This document shows, in pieces, positions 1 through 6,026 of a stretch of 6,798 nt of DNA. The stretch lies in assembly GCA_905236735.1 (NCBI GenBank), contig CAJOOU010000067.1, positions 1-6,798 on the forward strand, in the 5' to 3' direction. Numbering within the stretch: position 1 is the stretch's first letter; each line of letters begins with the position of its first letter. This DNA is from an uncultured Eubacterium sp. GTDB lineage: Bacteria > Bacillota > Clostridia > Lachnospirales > Lachnospiraceae. A program made the position numbers and the translations under genes. The notes beneath the pieces are model-generated. The model was given only the letters and a program-made list of their open reading frames with translations, ran no database searches and was not told the DNA's origin.

Positions 1-161
1 CGGGAGTTATTCTTACCAAGATGGATGGAAGTGCAAAGGGAGGTATCGCTATAGCCATACAGTCCGAACTCGGTCTGCCGGTGAAATATATCGGTGTGGG
101 CGAGGGGATTTACGACCTGCAGAAATTCGATGCGGAGAGTTTTGTTAATGCGATACTTTAA
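1..161 (+). CDS. ftsY: Signal recognition particle receptor FtsY, C-terminal end (partial)
   Basis: This is the 3' end of a gene that starts before the window. The first whole codon is at base 3, and 52 residues are readable before TAA at 159-161. FtsY is the membrane-associated SRP receptor GTPase; it pairs with Ffh to hand ribosomes making membrane proteins to the Sec translocon. The visible part starts with the SRP-GTPase guanine-specificity motif TKMDGSAKGG (visible residues 5-14) and continues with the closing motif KYIGVGEGIYDLQKFD and a FVNAIL end. Ffh shares the GTPase fold but carries a long methionine-rich M domain after this point. Here the protein stops at the end of the G domain, which identifies FtsY. 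The NG-domain start and any N-terminal acidic region are outside the window. The next gene starts 35 bases downstream on the same strand. Confidence 0.93.
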   Translation, partial: GVILTKMDGSAKGGIAIAIQSELGLPVKYIGVGEGIYDLQKFDAESFVNAIL

Positions 162-175
162 CTCAGTCGGAGTTA
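159..175 (+). other. Short perfect inverted repeat over the ftsY stop codon
   Basis: TAACTC and GAGTTA form a perfect 6-base-pair stem around a 5-base loop (AGTCG). The left arm starts with the ftsY stop codon itself. The stem is followed by CAATTTTAA, which has only four consecutive T residues. With two G-C pairs the stem is weak, so I read it at most as a leaky terminator or mRNA-processing hairpin between ftsY and ilvA. It may also be chance. Confidence 0.3.
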
Positions 176-182
176 CAATTTT

Positions 183-188
183 AAGGAG
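183..188 (+). promoter_or_regulatory. Ribosome binding site of ilvA
   Basis: AAGGAG lies 8 bases before the ATG at 197, a near-perfect Shine-Dalgarno match that supports this start. The 35-base ftsY-ilvA gap has no recognisable -35/-10 pair, so ilvA probably depends on upstream transcription. Confidence 0.8.
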
Positions 189-196
189 ATGGGAAA

Positions 197-1408
197 ATGC
201 TGACGCTTGACAGATTTGAACAGGCAAGTGAAATAGTAAGTGCGGTCACAAATGAGACAAAGCTCGTTTGCAGTGAATATTTATCCGCGCAGACCGGAAA
301 CAAGGTGTATCTGAAACCCGAAAACAATCAGTACACAGGAGCATACAAGGTCAGGGGTGCGTATTATAAGATAAGTACCCTTACAGACGAGGAGAGGAAA
401 AAGGGCCTTATTACGGCATCTGCAGGCAACCACGCACAGGGAGTGGCCTTTGCTGCCCAGAAATTCGGAGCCAGGGCTGTAATCGTTATGCCGACGACCA
501 CACCGCTAATCAAGGTAAACCGCACCAAAAGCTACGGAGCCGAGGTAGTGCTCTGGGGTGATGTTTATGATGAGGCGTGTGAAAAGGCCTATGAGCTTGC
601 GGAAAAAAACGGATATACATTTATACATCCTTTTGACGACCCGGCAGTAGCTACAGGCCAGGGTACGATAGCAATGGAGATTTTCAAGGAACTTCCTCTT
701 GTGGAATACATCCTCGTGCCGATAGGAGGTGGCGGGCTTTGCTGCGGTGTATCGACACATGCGAAGCTTTTAAATCCCAATATAAAGGTGATAGGAGTAG
801 AGCCTGAGGGAGCTGCATGTATGAAGGCTTCGTTAAAAGAGGGAAAAGTCGTTTCGCTTCCGGGCGTGTCTACCATAGCCGACGGTACTGCAGTAAAAAC
901 TCCCGGAGAAAAGATATTCCCCTATATCCAAAAGAATTTGGACGATATCATTACCGTTGGGGATGACGAGCTTATCGTAGCCTTTCTGGATATGGTTGAA
1001 AACCATAAGATGATAGTGGAAAACTCCGGACTACTTACCGTAGCGGCTCTTAAGCATCTCGATGTAAAGGGCAAAAGGGTGGTATCCATCTTAAGCGGCG
1101 GAAATATGGATGTGATAACAATGTCGTCAGTGGTACAGCAGGGACTCATTTTCAGGGACAGAATATTTACCGTATCTGTGCTTCTGCCCGATAAGCCCGG
1201 AGAACTTTCCCATGTGGCGGATGTTATCGCCAAAAAGCAGGGCAATGTAATAAAACTCGACCATAACCAGTTTGTTTCCACCAACAGAAGCGCACAGGTG
1301 GAGCTGCAGGTCACAATGGAAGCCTTTGGCACAGAGCATAAAAATGAAATAGTAAAGGCTCTTGAGGATGAGGGCTTCAGACCAAAGATAGTCAGGGTTA
1401 AACTCTGA
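197..1408 (+). CDS. ilvA: Threonine ammonia-lyase (threonine dehydratase), short form with C-terminal ACT domain
   Basis: A PLP-dependent enzyme of 403 residues that deaminates L-threonine to 2-oxobutanoate and ammonia, feeding isoleucine synthesis or threonine catabolism in the cytoplasm. The fold-type II catalytic domain spans about residues 5-315. K51 in TGAYKVRGA is the expected Schiff-base lysine, SAGNHAQG (75-82) contacts substrate and cofactor, GGGGL (177-181) binds the PLP phosphate, and SGGNMD (300-305) closes the active site. Residues about 324-403 look like a single ACT domain, starting FTVSVLLPDKPGEL. Long biosynthetic IlvA (about 510 residues) carries a double ACT-like regulatory region, and the E. 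coli catabolic TdcB (about 330) has none. This protein belongs to the intermediate ~400-residue class widespread in Firmicutes and archaea. The ACT domain suggests amino-acid feedback, but the effector cannot be read from sequence. A role in isoleucine synthesis versus threonine degradation is therefore open, and the symbol ilvA follows common usage. Other ilv genes are not adjacent. Confidence 0.92.
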   Translation: MLTLDRFEQASEIVSAVTNETKLVCSEYLSAQTGNKVYLKPENNQYTGAYKVRGAYYKISTLTDEERKKGLITASAGNHAQGVAFAAQKFGARAVIVMPTTTPLIKVNRTKSYGAEVVLWGDVYDEACEKAYELAEKNGYTFIHPFDDPAVATGQGTIAMEIFKELPLVEYILVPIGGGGLCCGVSTHAKLLNPNIKVIGVEPEGAACMKASLKEGKVVSLPGVSTIADGTAVKTPGEKIFPYIQKNLDDIITVGDDELIVAFLDMVENHKMIVENSGLLTVAALKHLDVKGKRVVSILSGGNMDVITMSSVVQQGLIFRDRIFTVSVLLPDKPGELSHVADVIAKKQGNVIKLDHNQFVSTNRSAQVELQVTMEAFGTEHKNEIVKALEDEGFRPKIVRVKL

Positions 1409-1415
1409 TAAGGAC

Positions 1416-1422
1416 AAAGGAG
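1416..1422 (+). promoter_or_regulatory. Ribosome binding site of ispF
   Basis: AAAGGAG sits 6 bases before the ATG at 1429, inside the 20-base gap after the ilvA TGA. The gap is too short for an independent promoter plus leader, so co-transcription with ilvA is likely. Confidence 0.8.
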
Positions 1423-1428
1423 ATATAA

Positions 1429-1905
1429 ATGCGAATCGGAACAGGCTATGATGTGCACCGCCTTACAAAAGGCAGGGATCTTATTATAGGCGGGGTCAAA
1501 ATTCCATATGAAAAAGGTTTGCTCGGCCATTCGGATGCGGATGTACTGCTTCACGCCATATCGGATGCTTTGCTTGGGGCAGCAGCACTTGGCGATATAG
1601 GAAAACATTTTCCGGATACCGACGAAAGGTACAAAGGAGCCGATTCCCTTATGCTATTGAGTGAGGTTGGAAACCTTATAAAAAAAGAGGGATATGCTCC
1701 GGTTAACATTGATGCTACAATAATAGCGCAGGCACCCAAGATGAGACCTCATATAGAAAAAATGAGGGAAAACATTGCACAGGCTCTGGAAATGGAAGTG
1801 TCTGAAATAAATGTAAAAGCTACTACGGAAGAAGGGCTTGGGTTTACGGGAGCAGGAGAAGGGATTGCCGCACAGGCGGTGTGTTTATTAAGAGGTGTAA
1901 GATGA
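1429..1905 (+). CDS. ispF: 2-C-methyl-D-erythritol 2,4-cyclodiphosphate synthase
   Basis: A 158-residue protein of normal family length. It converts 4-diphosphocytidyl-2-C-methyl-D-erythritol 2-phosphate to 2-C-methyl-D-erythritol 2,4-cyclodiphosphate with release of CMP, in the MEP (non-mevalonate) isoprenoid pathway. It normally works as a homotrimer with active sites between subunits. The N-terminal signature MRIGTGYDVHR gives metal ligands D8 and H10. GHSDADVLLHA (33-43) gives H34, S35, D36 and the third metal ligand H42. DIGKHFPDTD (56-65) shapes the substrate pocket. Near the C terminus KATTEEGLGFTGAGEGIA is the nucleotide/diphosphate-binding segment. No fused IspD domain is present, and IspD is not in the window. 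The TGA at 1903-1905 overlaps the glpK ATG in an ATGA arrangement, suggesting translational coupling. Confidence 0.97.
   Translation: MRIGTGYDVHRLTKGRDLIIGGVKIPYEKGLLGHSDADVLLHAISDALLGAAALGDIGKHFPDTDERYKGADSLMLLSEVGNLIKKEGYAPVNIDATIIAQAPKMRPHIEKMRENIAQALEMEVSEINVKATTEEGLGFTGAGEGIAAQAVCLLRGVR
1890..1895 (+). promoter_or_regulatory. Ribosome binding site that sets the glpK start inside ispF
   Basis: AAGAGG lies 6 bases before the ATG at 1902, within the last codons of ispF. It favours the ATG at 1902 over an in-frame GTG at 1881. The GTG lacks a comparable site and would add seven residues not expected before the conserved KKYVMALDQGTTSSR start of glycerol kinases. Confidence 0.75.
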
Positions 1906-3398
1906 AAAAATATGTAATGGCATTGGATCAGGGGACAACCAGCTCACGCTGCATTTTATTTAATAAATCAGGTGAAATAGCCAGTATGGCGCAAAAAGAA
2001 TTCACCCAGATATATCCTAAGGAAGGATGGGTGGAACATGACCCGGTGGAAATCTGGGCGACTCAGTCATCTGTGGCTATAGAGGCCATGGCGACAGCAA
2101 ATGCTACGGCAGAGGATATTGCGGCCATCGGTATCACCAACCAGAGAGAGACCACGATAATATGGGACAAAAAGACCGGAAAGCCCATATATAATGCAAT
2201 CGTATGGCAGTGTCACAGGACATCGGATATAATAGACGAGATGGTGAAAAAGGGCTGGAGCGATAAGGTCAGGGAAAAGACCGGACTTGTGCCTGATGCA
2301 TATTTTTCGGCCTCCAAGATAGCCTGGATACTTGACCATGTTGAGGGCGCAAGACAAAGGGCCAAAAAGGGAGAACTTGCCTTTGGTACAGTAGATACCT
2401 GGCTCATGTGGAACCTTTCCATGGGACGCATCCATGCCACAGACTATACCAATGCTTCCCGCACCATGCTTTTTAACATAAAGGAGCTTAAGTGGGATGA
2501 GGAGATAATGGGATACTTTGATATTCCGATGGAAATTATGCCTCAGGTACATCCTTCGGGATATGATTTCGGAGTAAGCGATGCCCACTTTTTCGGAGGA
2601 GAAGTACCTATCTGCGGAGTAGCCGGTGACCAGCAGGCGGCTCTTTTCGGACAGTGCTGTTTTGAAAAGGGTGATGCCAAAAATACCTATGGTACGGGGT
2701 GTTTTCTCCTTATGAATACCGGAAGCGAGGTAGTGTATTCTTCACACGGACTTGTTACTACCATAGCAGCCGGCAGGAGCGAAAAGCCGCAGTATGCTCT
2801 TGAAGGCTCGGTATTTGTCGGAGGAGCCGTTATCCAGTGGCTGAGAGACGGTATGCGCATGATTAAAAATGCTGCGCAGTCGGAAGAATACGCCGATAAT
2901 GCAAAAGATACCTGCGGGGTATATATAGTGCCTTCATTTACGGGACTCGGAGCCCCCTACTGGAACCAGGAGGCCAGAGGGATAGTGGTGGGACTTACCA
3001 GAGGATGTGAGAAAGAACACTTTATAAGGGCATCTTTAGAGTCCATTGCATATCAGGTAAGTGATGTGATAAAGGCCATGGAAGAGGATTTGGGAGAAAA
3101 CTTTACGGAGCTTAAGGTAGACGGTGGAGCTTCGGCCAACAGCTTTCTTATGAAGTTCCAGGCGAACATATTGGGAAGCGATATAATCAGACCCAGATGT
3201 ATAGAAACCACAGCTCTTGGCGCTGCATATCTGGCGGGACTTACCACAGGATACTGGGCAGATGAAAAAGAGATAAAGGATAACTGGCAGCTTGACAGGA
3301 AATTCTACCCGGATATAGACGATGAAAGGAAAGAGGAACTGCTCAAAGAATGGAACAAGGCGGTTAAAACCGCACTGTTTTGGGCAGACGAGGATTAG
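1902..3398 (+). CDS. glpK: Glycerol kinase
   Basis: A 498-residue FGGY-family kinase (E. coli GlpK has about 500) that phosphorylates glycerol to sn-glycerol 3-phosphate with ATP, for catabolism or phospholipid synthesis. The N-terminal phosphate-binding loop is LDQGTTSSR (8-16). By alignment of known motifs the glycerol contacts are R82 and E83 in NQRE, W102, Y134, D243 (the catalytic base, in GDQQAALFG 242-250) and F268 in YGTGCF. The C-terminal ATPase half has VDGGASANSF (406-415) and ETTALGAAYLAG (435-446). H229 in DAHFFGGEVP is at the position that HPr phosphorylates and activates in Enterococcus and Bacillus glycerol kinases, so PTS-linked control is inferred. I chose the ATG at 1902, with a 4-base overlap with ispF, because it has a Shine-Dalgarno site and gives the canonical N terminus. 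No glpF or glpD is adjacent. The gene lies between ispF and cysS, apart from other glycerol genes. Confidence 0.96.
   Translation: MKKYVMALDQGTTSSRCILFNKSGEIASMAQKEFTQIYPKEGWVEHDPVEIWATQSSVAIEAMATANATAEDIAAIGITNQRETTIIWDKKTGKPIYNAIVWQCHRTSDIIDEMVKKGWSDKVREKTGLVPDAYFSASKIAWILDHVEGARQRAKKGELAFGTVDTWLMWNLSMGRIHATDYTNASRTMLFNIKELKWDEEIMGYFDIPMEIMPQVHPSGYDFGVSDAHFFGGEVPICGVAGDQQAALFGQCCFEKGDAKNTYGTGCFLLMNTGSEVVYSSHGLVTTIAAGRSEKPQYALEGSVFVGGAVIQWLRDGMRMIKNAAQSEEYADNAKDTCGVYIVPSFTGLGAPYWNQEARGIVVGLTRGCEKEHFIRASLESIAYQVSDVIKAMEEDLGENFTELKVDGGASANSFLMKFQANILGSDIIRPRCIETTALGAAYLAGLTTGYWADEKEIKDNWQLDRKFYPDIDDERKEELLKEWNKAVKTALFWADED
3390..3393 (+). promoter_or_regulatory. Ribosome binding site of cysS within the glpK end
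   Basis: GAGG at the end of glpK lies 7 bases before the ATG at 3401. It is short but well placed. It favours 3401 over the upstream in-frame ATG at 3380, which would prepend MGRRGLE to the normal MKIFNTLSR start of cysteinyl-tRNA synthetases. Confidence 0.6.
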
Positions 3399-3400
3399 AA

Positions 3401-4807
3401 ATGAAAATATTTAATACACTTTCAAGAAGCAAGGAAGATTTTGTACCGGTACACGAAGGCAAGGTAAATATGTATGTTTGCGGCCCTACGGTGTACAATT
3501 TTATACATATAGGAAATGCCCGTCCGATGATAATCTTTGATACGGTAAGGCGTTATCTTGAGTCGAAGGGTTACGAGGTGAACTATGTTTCGAACTTTAC
3601 CGATGTGGACGACAAGATTATAAAAAAGGCGAATGAAGAGGGCAAAACCGCCATAGAGATTGCGGAAAGATACATTGCCGAGTGTAAACAGGACATGGAG
3701 CATCTGAATGTCAGACCGGCTACCGTACATCCGAGGGCGACCGAGGAGATTGACGGTATGATTGAGATGATACAAAATCTCATAGACAAGGGATATGCAT
3801 ACAGGGCAGATGACGGTACGGTGTACTATCGCACAAGAAAATTCGACGACTACGGAAAGCTTTCTCATAAGAATATAGACGATTTGGAGGGCGGACACAG
3901 AGACATAAAGGTTACGGGGGACTTAAAGGAAGACCCGCTTGATTTCGTGCTCTGGAAACCCAAAAAGGACGGAGAACCCTACTGGGAGTCGCCGTGGTGT
4001 GACGGCAGACCGGGGTGGCATCTTGAGTGCTCGGTTATGGCGAAAAAATACCTTGGAGACGAGATTGATATTCATGCCGGTGGAGAGGATTTAATCTTTC
4101 CGCATCATGAAAATGAGATAGCCCAGTCGGAGGCAGCCAACGGAGTGCAGTTCTCAAAATACTGGATGCACAACGGATTCCTTAACATCAACAATAAAAA
4201 GATGAGCAAATCCCTCGGCAACTTTTTTACCGTAAGGGAGATAGAGGAAAAATACGATTTACAGGTGCTGAGATTTTTCATGCTTTCGGCTCATTACAGA
4301 AGCCCGCTTAATTTCAGCGAAGAGCTTATGGAGTCGGCCAGGGCGGGACTGGAGCGTATTCTTACCTGCTGCGAAAACCTTCGCCATCTGATGGATAATG
4401 TTACCGCAAAGAAACTGAATGAAGACGAGAGAAAAATCCTTGATGAGGCGGAAAAGTTCAGAGAAAAATTTGAAAATGCCATGGATGATGATTTTAATAC
4501 CGCAGATGCAGTATCAAGCGTATTTGAACTGGTTAAGTTTGTAAACACCCATGTATCGGAAAACAGCTCTGAAAGTTTTCTGGCACAGATGCTTGCAAGG
4601 ATAGAGGCGCTTTGCGATATCTTAGGTATTATTACCACCAGGAAACAGGAAGAACTTGATTTTGATATAGACAGCCTCATTGCCGAAAGACAGGCGGCGA
4701 GAAAAGAAAAGAATTTCGCAAGGGCAGACGAGATAAGGGATGAACTTTTGGCCAGGGGCATTATTTTGGAAGATACCAGAGAGGGTGTTAAATGGAAAAA
4801 GGCATAA
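3401..4807 (+). CDS. cysS: Cysteine--tRNA ligase (cysteinyl-tRNA synthetase)
   Basis: A 468-residue class I aminoacyl-tRNA synthetase of usual length (E. coli 461) that activates cysteine with ATP and charges tRNA-Cys. The Rossmann catalytic core carries the HIGH-type motif HIGN (36-39) and KMSKS (267-271). The four zinc ligands that let the enzyme recognise the cysteine thiol are all present: C27 in MYVCGPTVY, C210 in WHLECS, H235 and E239 in HHENE. The helical anticodon-binding region follows from about residue 300, and the C-terminal ARADEIRDEL segment is typical of bacterial CysS. Its start is 2 bases after the glpK stop, and its last 16 bases overlap the start of mrnC. The adjacent cysS-mrnC-rlmB order is conserved in Firmicutes. 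No T-box leader is visible upstream, so any cysteine-responsive control would have to act further upstream on the operon. Confidence 0.98.
   Translation: MKIFNTLSRSKEDFVPVHEGKVNMYVCGPTVYNFIHIGNARPMIIFDTVRRYLESKGYEVNYVSNFTDVDDKIIKKANEEGKTAIEIAERYIAECKQDMEHLNVRPATVHPRATEEIDGMIEMIQNLIDKGYAYRADDGTVYYRTRKFDDYGKLSHKNIDDLEGGHRDIKVTGDLKEDPLDFVLWKPKKDGEPYWESPWCDGRPGWHLECSVMAKKYLGDEIDIHAGGEDLIFPHHENEIAQSEAANGVQFSKYWMHNGFLNINNKKMSKSLGNFFTVREIEEKYDLQVLRFFMLSAHYRSPLNFSEELMESARAGLERILTCCENLRHLMDNVTAKKLNEDERKILDEAEKFREKFENAMDDDFNTADAVSSVFELVKFVNTHVSENSSESFLAQMLARIEALCDILGIITTRKQEELDFDIDSLIAERQAARKEKNFARADEIRDELLARGIILEDTREGVKWKKA
4781..4785 (+). promoter_or_regulatory. Ribosome binding site of mrnC inside cysS
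   Basis: GAGGG lies 6 bases before the ATG at 4792 and falls within the cysS coding region. It supports a real 16-base overlap of the two genes in different frames and therefore coupled translation. Confidence 0.7.
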
Positions 4808-5259
4808 ATGAATATATTCTAAGTGCTTTCGACATCGAAGCTGATGATATCAGAAGTTATTCTCCGCTTACTCTGGCATATATAGGAGACGGTATTTTTG
4901 ACCTTGTGATAAGGAGCAAGGTGGTGGCTGATGGCAATACTTCGCCGGCAAAGCTCCATAAAAAGACAATGCAGTTTGTAAAGGCGGAGGCTCAGAGCAA
5001 GATGGCTCTGGCGCTTATGGATGAGTTTACCGGTGAAGAGACCGATATTTTCAAAAGAGGCAGAAATGCCAAATCCTATACCACAGCCAAAAACGCCAAG
5101 ACCTCCGAGTACCGCAGAGCCACGGGATTTGAAGCTTTAATGGGGTATCTTTATCTTACGGATAATTTTGAAAGAATAGTGGAACTGATAAAGCTGGGAC
5201 TCGAAAAAATAAAGGACGATCCGGAGCTTATCGCACATAAGCACGGCAATCACAGATAA
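4792..5259 (+). CDS. mrnC: Mini-ribonuclease III
   Basis: A 155-residue protein consisting of an RNase III catalytic domain without the double-stranded-RNA-binding domain, as expected for Mini-III. In Bacillus subtilis this dimeric enzyme matures the 5' and 3' ends of 23S rRNA by cutting the stem formed by the precursor ends. LAYIGDGIFDLVIR (28-41) carries the catalytic D33. KRGRNAKS (88-95) is the family signature loop. FEALMGYLYL (113-122) carries the second metal-binding acid, E114. The start at 4792 is supported by an internal Shine-Dalgarno site, though the first 20 or so residues are less conserved. It sits between cysS and rlmB as in Bacillus, and together with RlmB it forms a pair of 23S rRNA maturation genes. 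The stop codon lies within the rlmB ribosome-binding site. Confidence 0.95.
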   Translation: MEKGINEYILSAFDIEADDIRSYSPLTLAYIGDGIFDLVIRSKVVADGNTSPAKLHKKTMQFVKAEAQSKMALALMDEFTGEETDIFKRGRNAKSYTTAKNAKTSEYRRATGFEALMGYLYLTDNFERIVELIKLGLEKIKDDPELIAHKHGNHR

Positions 5260-5263
5260 GAGG
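5258..5263 (+). promoter_or_regulatory. Ribosome binding site of rlmB, overlapping the mrnC stop
   Basis: AAGAGG shares its first two bases with the mrnC TAA stop (5257-5259) and ends 4 bases before the ATG at 5268. A ribosome finishing mrnC would therefore sit on the rlmB start region, an arrangement that favours coupled translation. Confidence 0.65.
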
Positions 5264-5267
5264 TAAA

Positions 5268-6008
5268 ATGAGATACGAAGAATTTACTATAGAAGGCAGA
5301 AATGCCGTATTAGAAGCCTTTAGGAGCGGGCGCACGATAGACAAGCTTTTTGTTTTGGAGCACTGTGAGGACGGCCCTGTCCGCACCATATTAAGGGAAG
5401 CCAAAAAGCAAAATACCATAGTGCAGTTTGTCAAAAAAGACAGACTTGATGCCATGAGTACGACAGGAAAGCACCAGGGCGTTATTGCCTATGCGGCTGC
5501 TTATGAATATTCCGATATAGAGGATATGTTTGAGTTGGCAAAGGAGAGAGGAGAGGATCCGTTTATCTTTATTCTCGATGAGATAGAAGACCCTCATAAT
5601 TTGGGTGCCATCATAAGGACGGCAAATCTCGCCGGAGCTCACGGAGTCATTATTCCACAAAGAAGGGCATCAGGACTGACGGCTACAGTGGTTAAGGCTT
5701 CGGCCGGAGCTATTAATTACACGCCGGTGGCAAAGGTAACAAATATTACAAAGACTATTTCGTCCCTTAAGGACAGGGGACTTTGGTTTGTATGTGCTGA
5801 TATGGGCGGAGAGTCAATGTATTCTCTCAATCTTAAAGGACCTATAGGACTGGTTATAGGCAATGAGGGAAAGGGAGTTTCCAAACTTGTAAAGGAAAAC
5901 TGCGATATGACGGCAGCAATCCCGATGAAAGGAGATATTGATTCTCTCAATGCGTCTGTGGCTTGTGGTGTGCTTGCATATGAGATAGTGAGACAGCGTC
6001 TCGGTTAA
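5268..6008 (+). CDS. rlmB: 23S rRNA (guanosine-2'-O)-methyltransferase RlmB-like, SpoU/TrmH family
   Basis: A 246-residue SPOUT-superfamily methyltransferase expected to transfer a methyl group from S-adenosylmethionine to the 2'-OH of a guanosine in the 23S rRNA peptidyl-transferase region (G2251 in E. coli numbering). Residues about 5-75 form the small RNA-binding substrate domain, starting IEGRNAVLEAF and ending GKHQGVIA. The catalytic trefoil-knot domain has motif 1 DEIEDPHNLGAIIRTA (104-119, with N111 and catalytic R117), motif 2 GLVIGNEGKG (194-203, with E200) and motif 3 IPMKGDIDSLNASVA (218-232, with N228). This layout is that of RlmB rather than the shorter tRNA enzyme TrmL. The exact target nucleotide is inferred from the family, and some SpoU paralogues differ in target. 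The gene lies 8 bases after mrnC and 18 bases before sigH. Confidence 0.92.
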   Translation: MRYEEFTIEGRNAVLEAFRSGRTIDKLFVLEHCEDGPVRTILREAKKQNTIVQFVKKDRLDAMSTTGKHQGVIAYAAAYEYSDIEDMFELAKERGEDPFIFILDEIEDPHNLGAIIRTANLAGAHGVIIPQRRASGLTATVVKASAGAINYTPVAKVTNITKTISSLKDRGLWFVCADMGGESMYSLNLKGPIGLVIGNEGKGVSKLVKENCDMTAAIPMKGDIDSLNASVACGVLAYEIVRQRLG

Positions 6009-6017
6009 TGAGGATTT

Positions 6018-6022
6018 AGGGG
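6018..6022 (+). promoter_or_regulatory. Ribosome binding site of sigH
   Basis: AGGGG lies 4 bases before the ATG at 6027, in the 18-base gap after rlmB. A closer-to-stop ATG at 6008 is followed almost at once by an in-frame TAG, so 6027 is the only reasonable start. Confidence 0.65.
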
Positions 6023-6026
6023 AAAT

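Noticed and set aside
922..1608. Long reverse-strand open frame of 228 codons opposite ilvA and the start of ispF
   Set aside because: It lies antisense to two genes with clear motifs, shows a serine/cysteine-rich low-quality composition typical of a shadow frame, and has no family signature.
1881..1901. Upstream GTG start for glpK
   Set aside because: It would add seven residues encoded inside ispF. The ATG at 1902 has a better-placed ribosome site and gives the family's standard N terminus.
2067..2588. Reverse-strand open frame of 173 codons inside glpK
   Set aside because: Antisense to a well-conserved part of glycerol kinase, and no recognisable domain or ribosome site.
3380..3400. Upstream ATG start for cysS
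   Set aside because: It would add MGRRGLE before the standard MKIFNT start and overlap glpK. The ATG at 3401 fits the family and has GAGG 7 bases upstream.
3422..3898. Reverse-strand open frame of 158 codons inside cysS
   Set aside because: Shadow of the catalytic core of CysS; the product matches no family I know.
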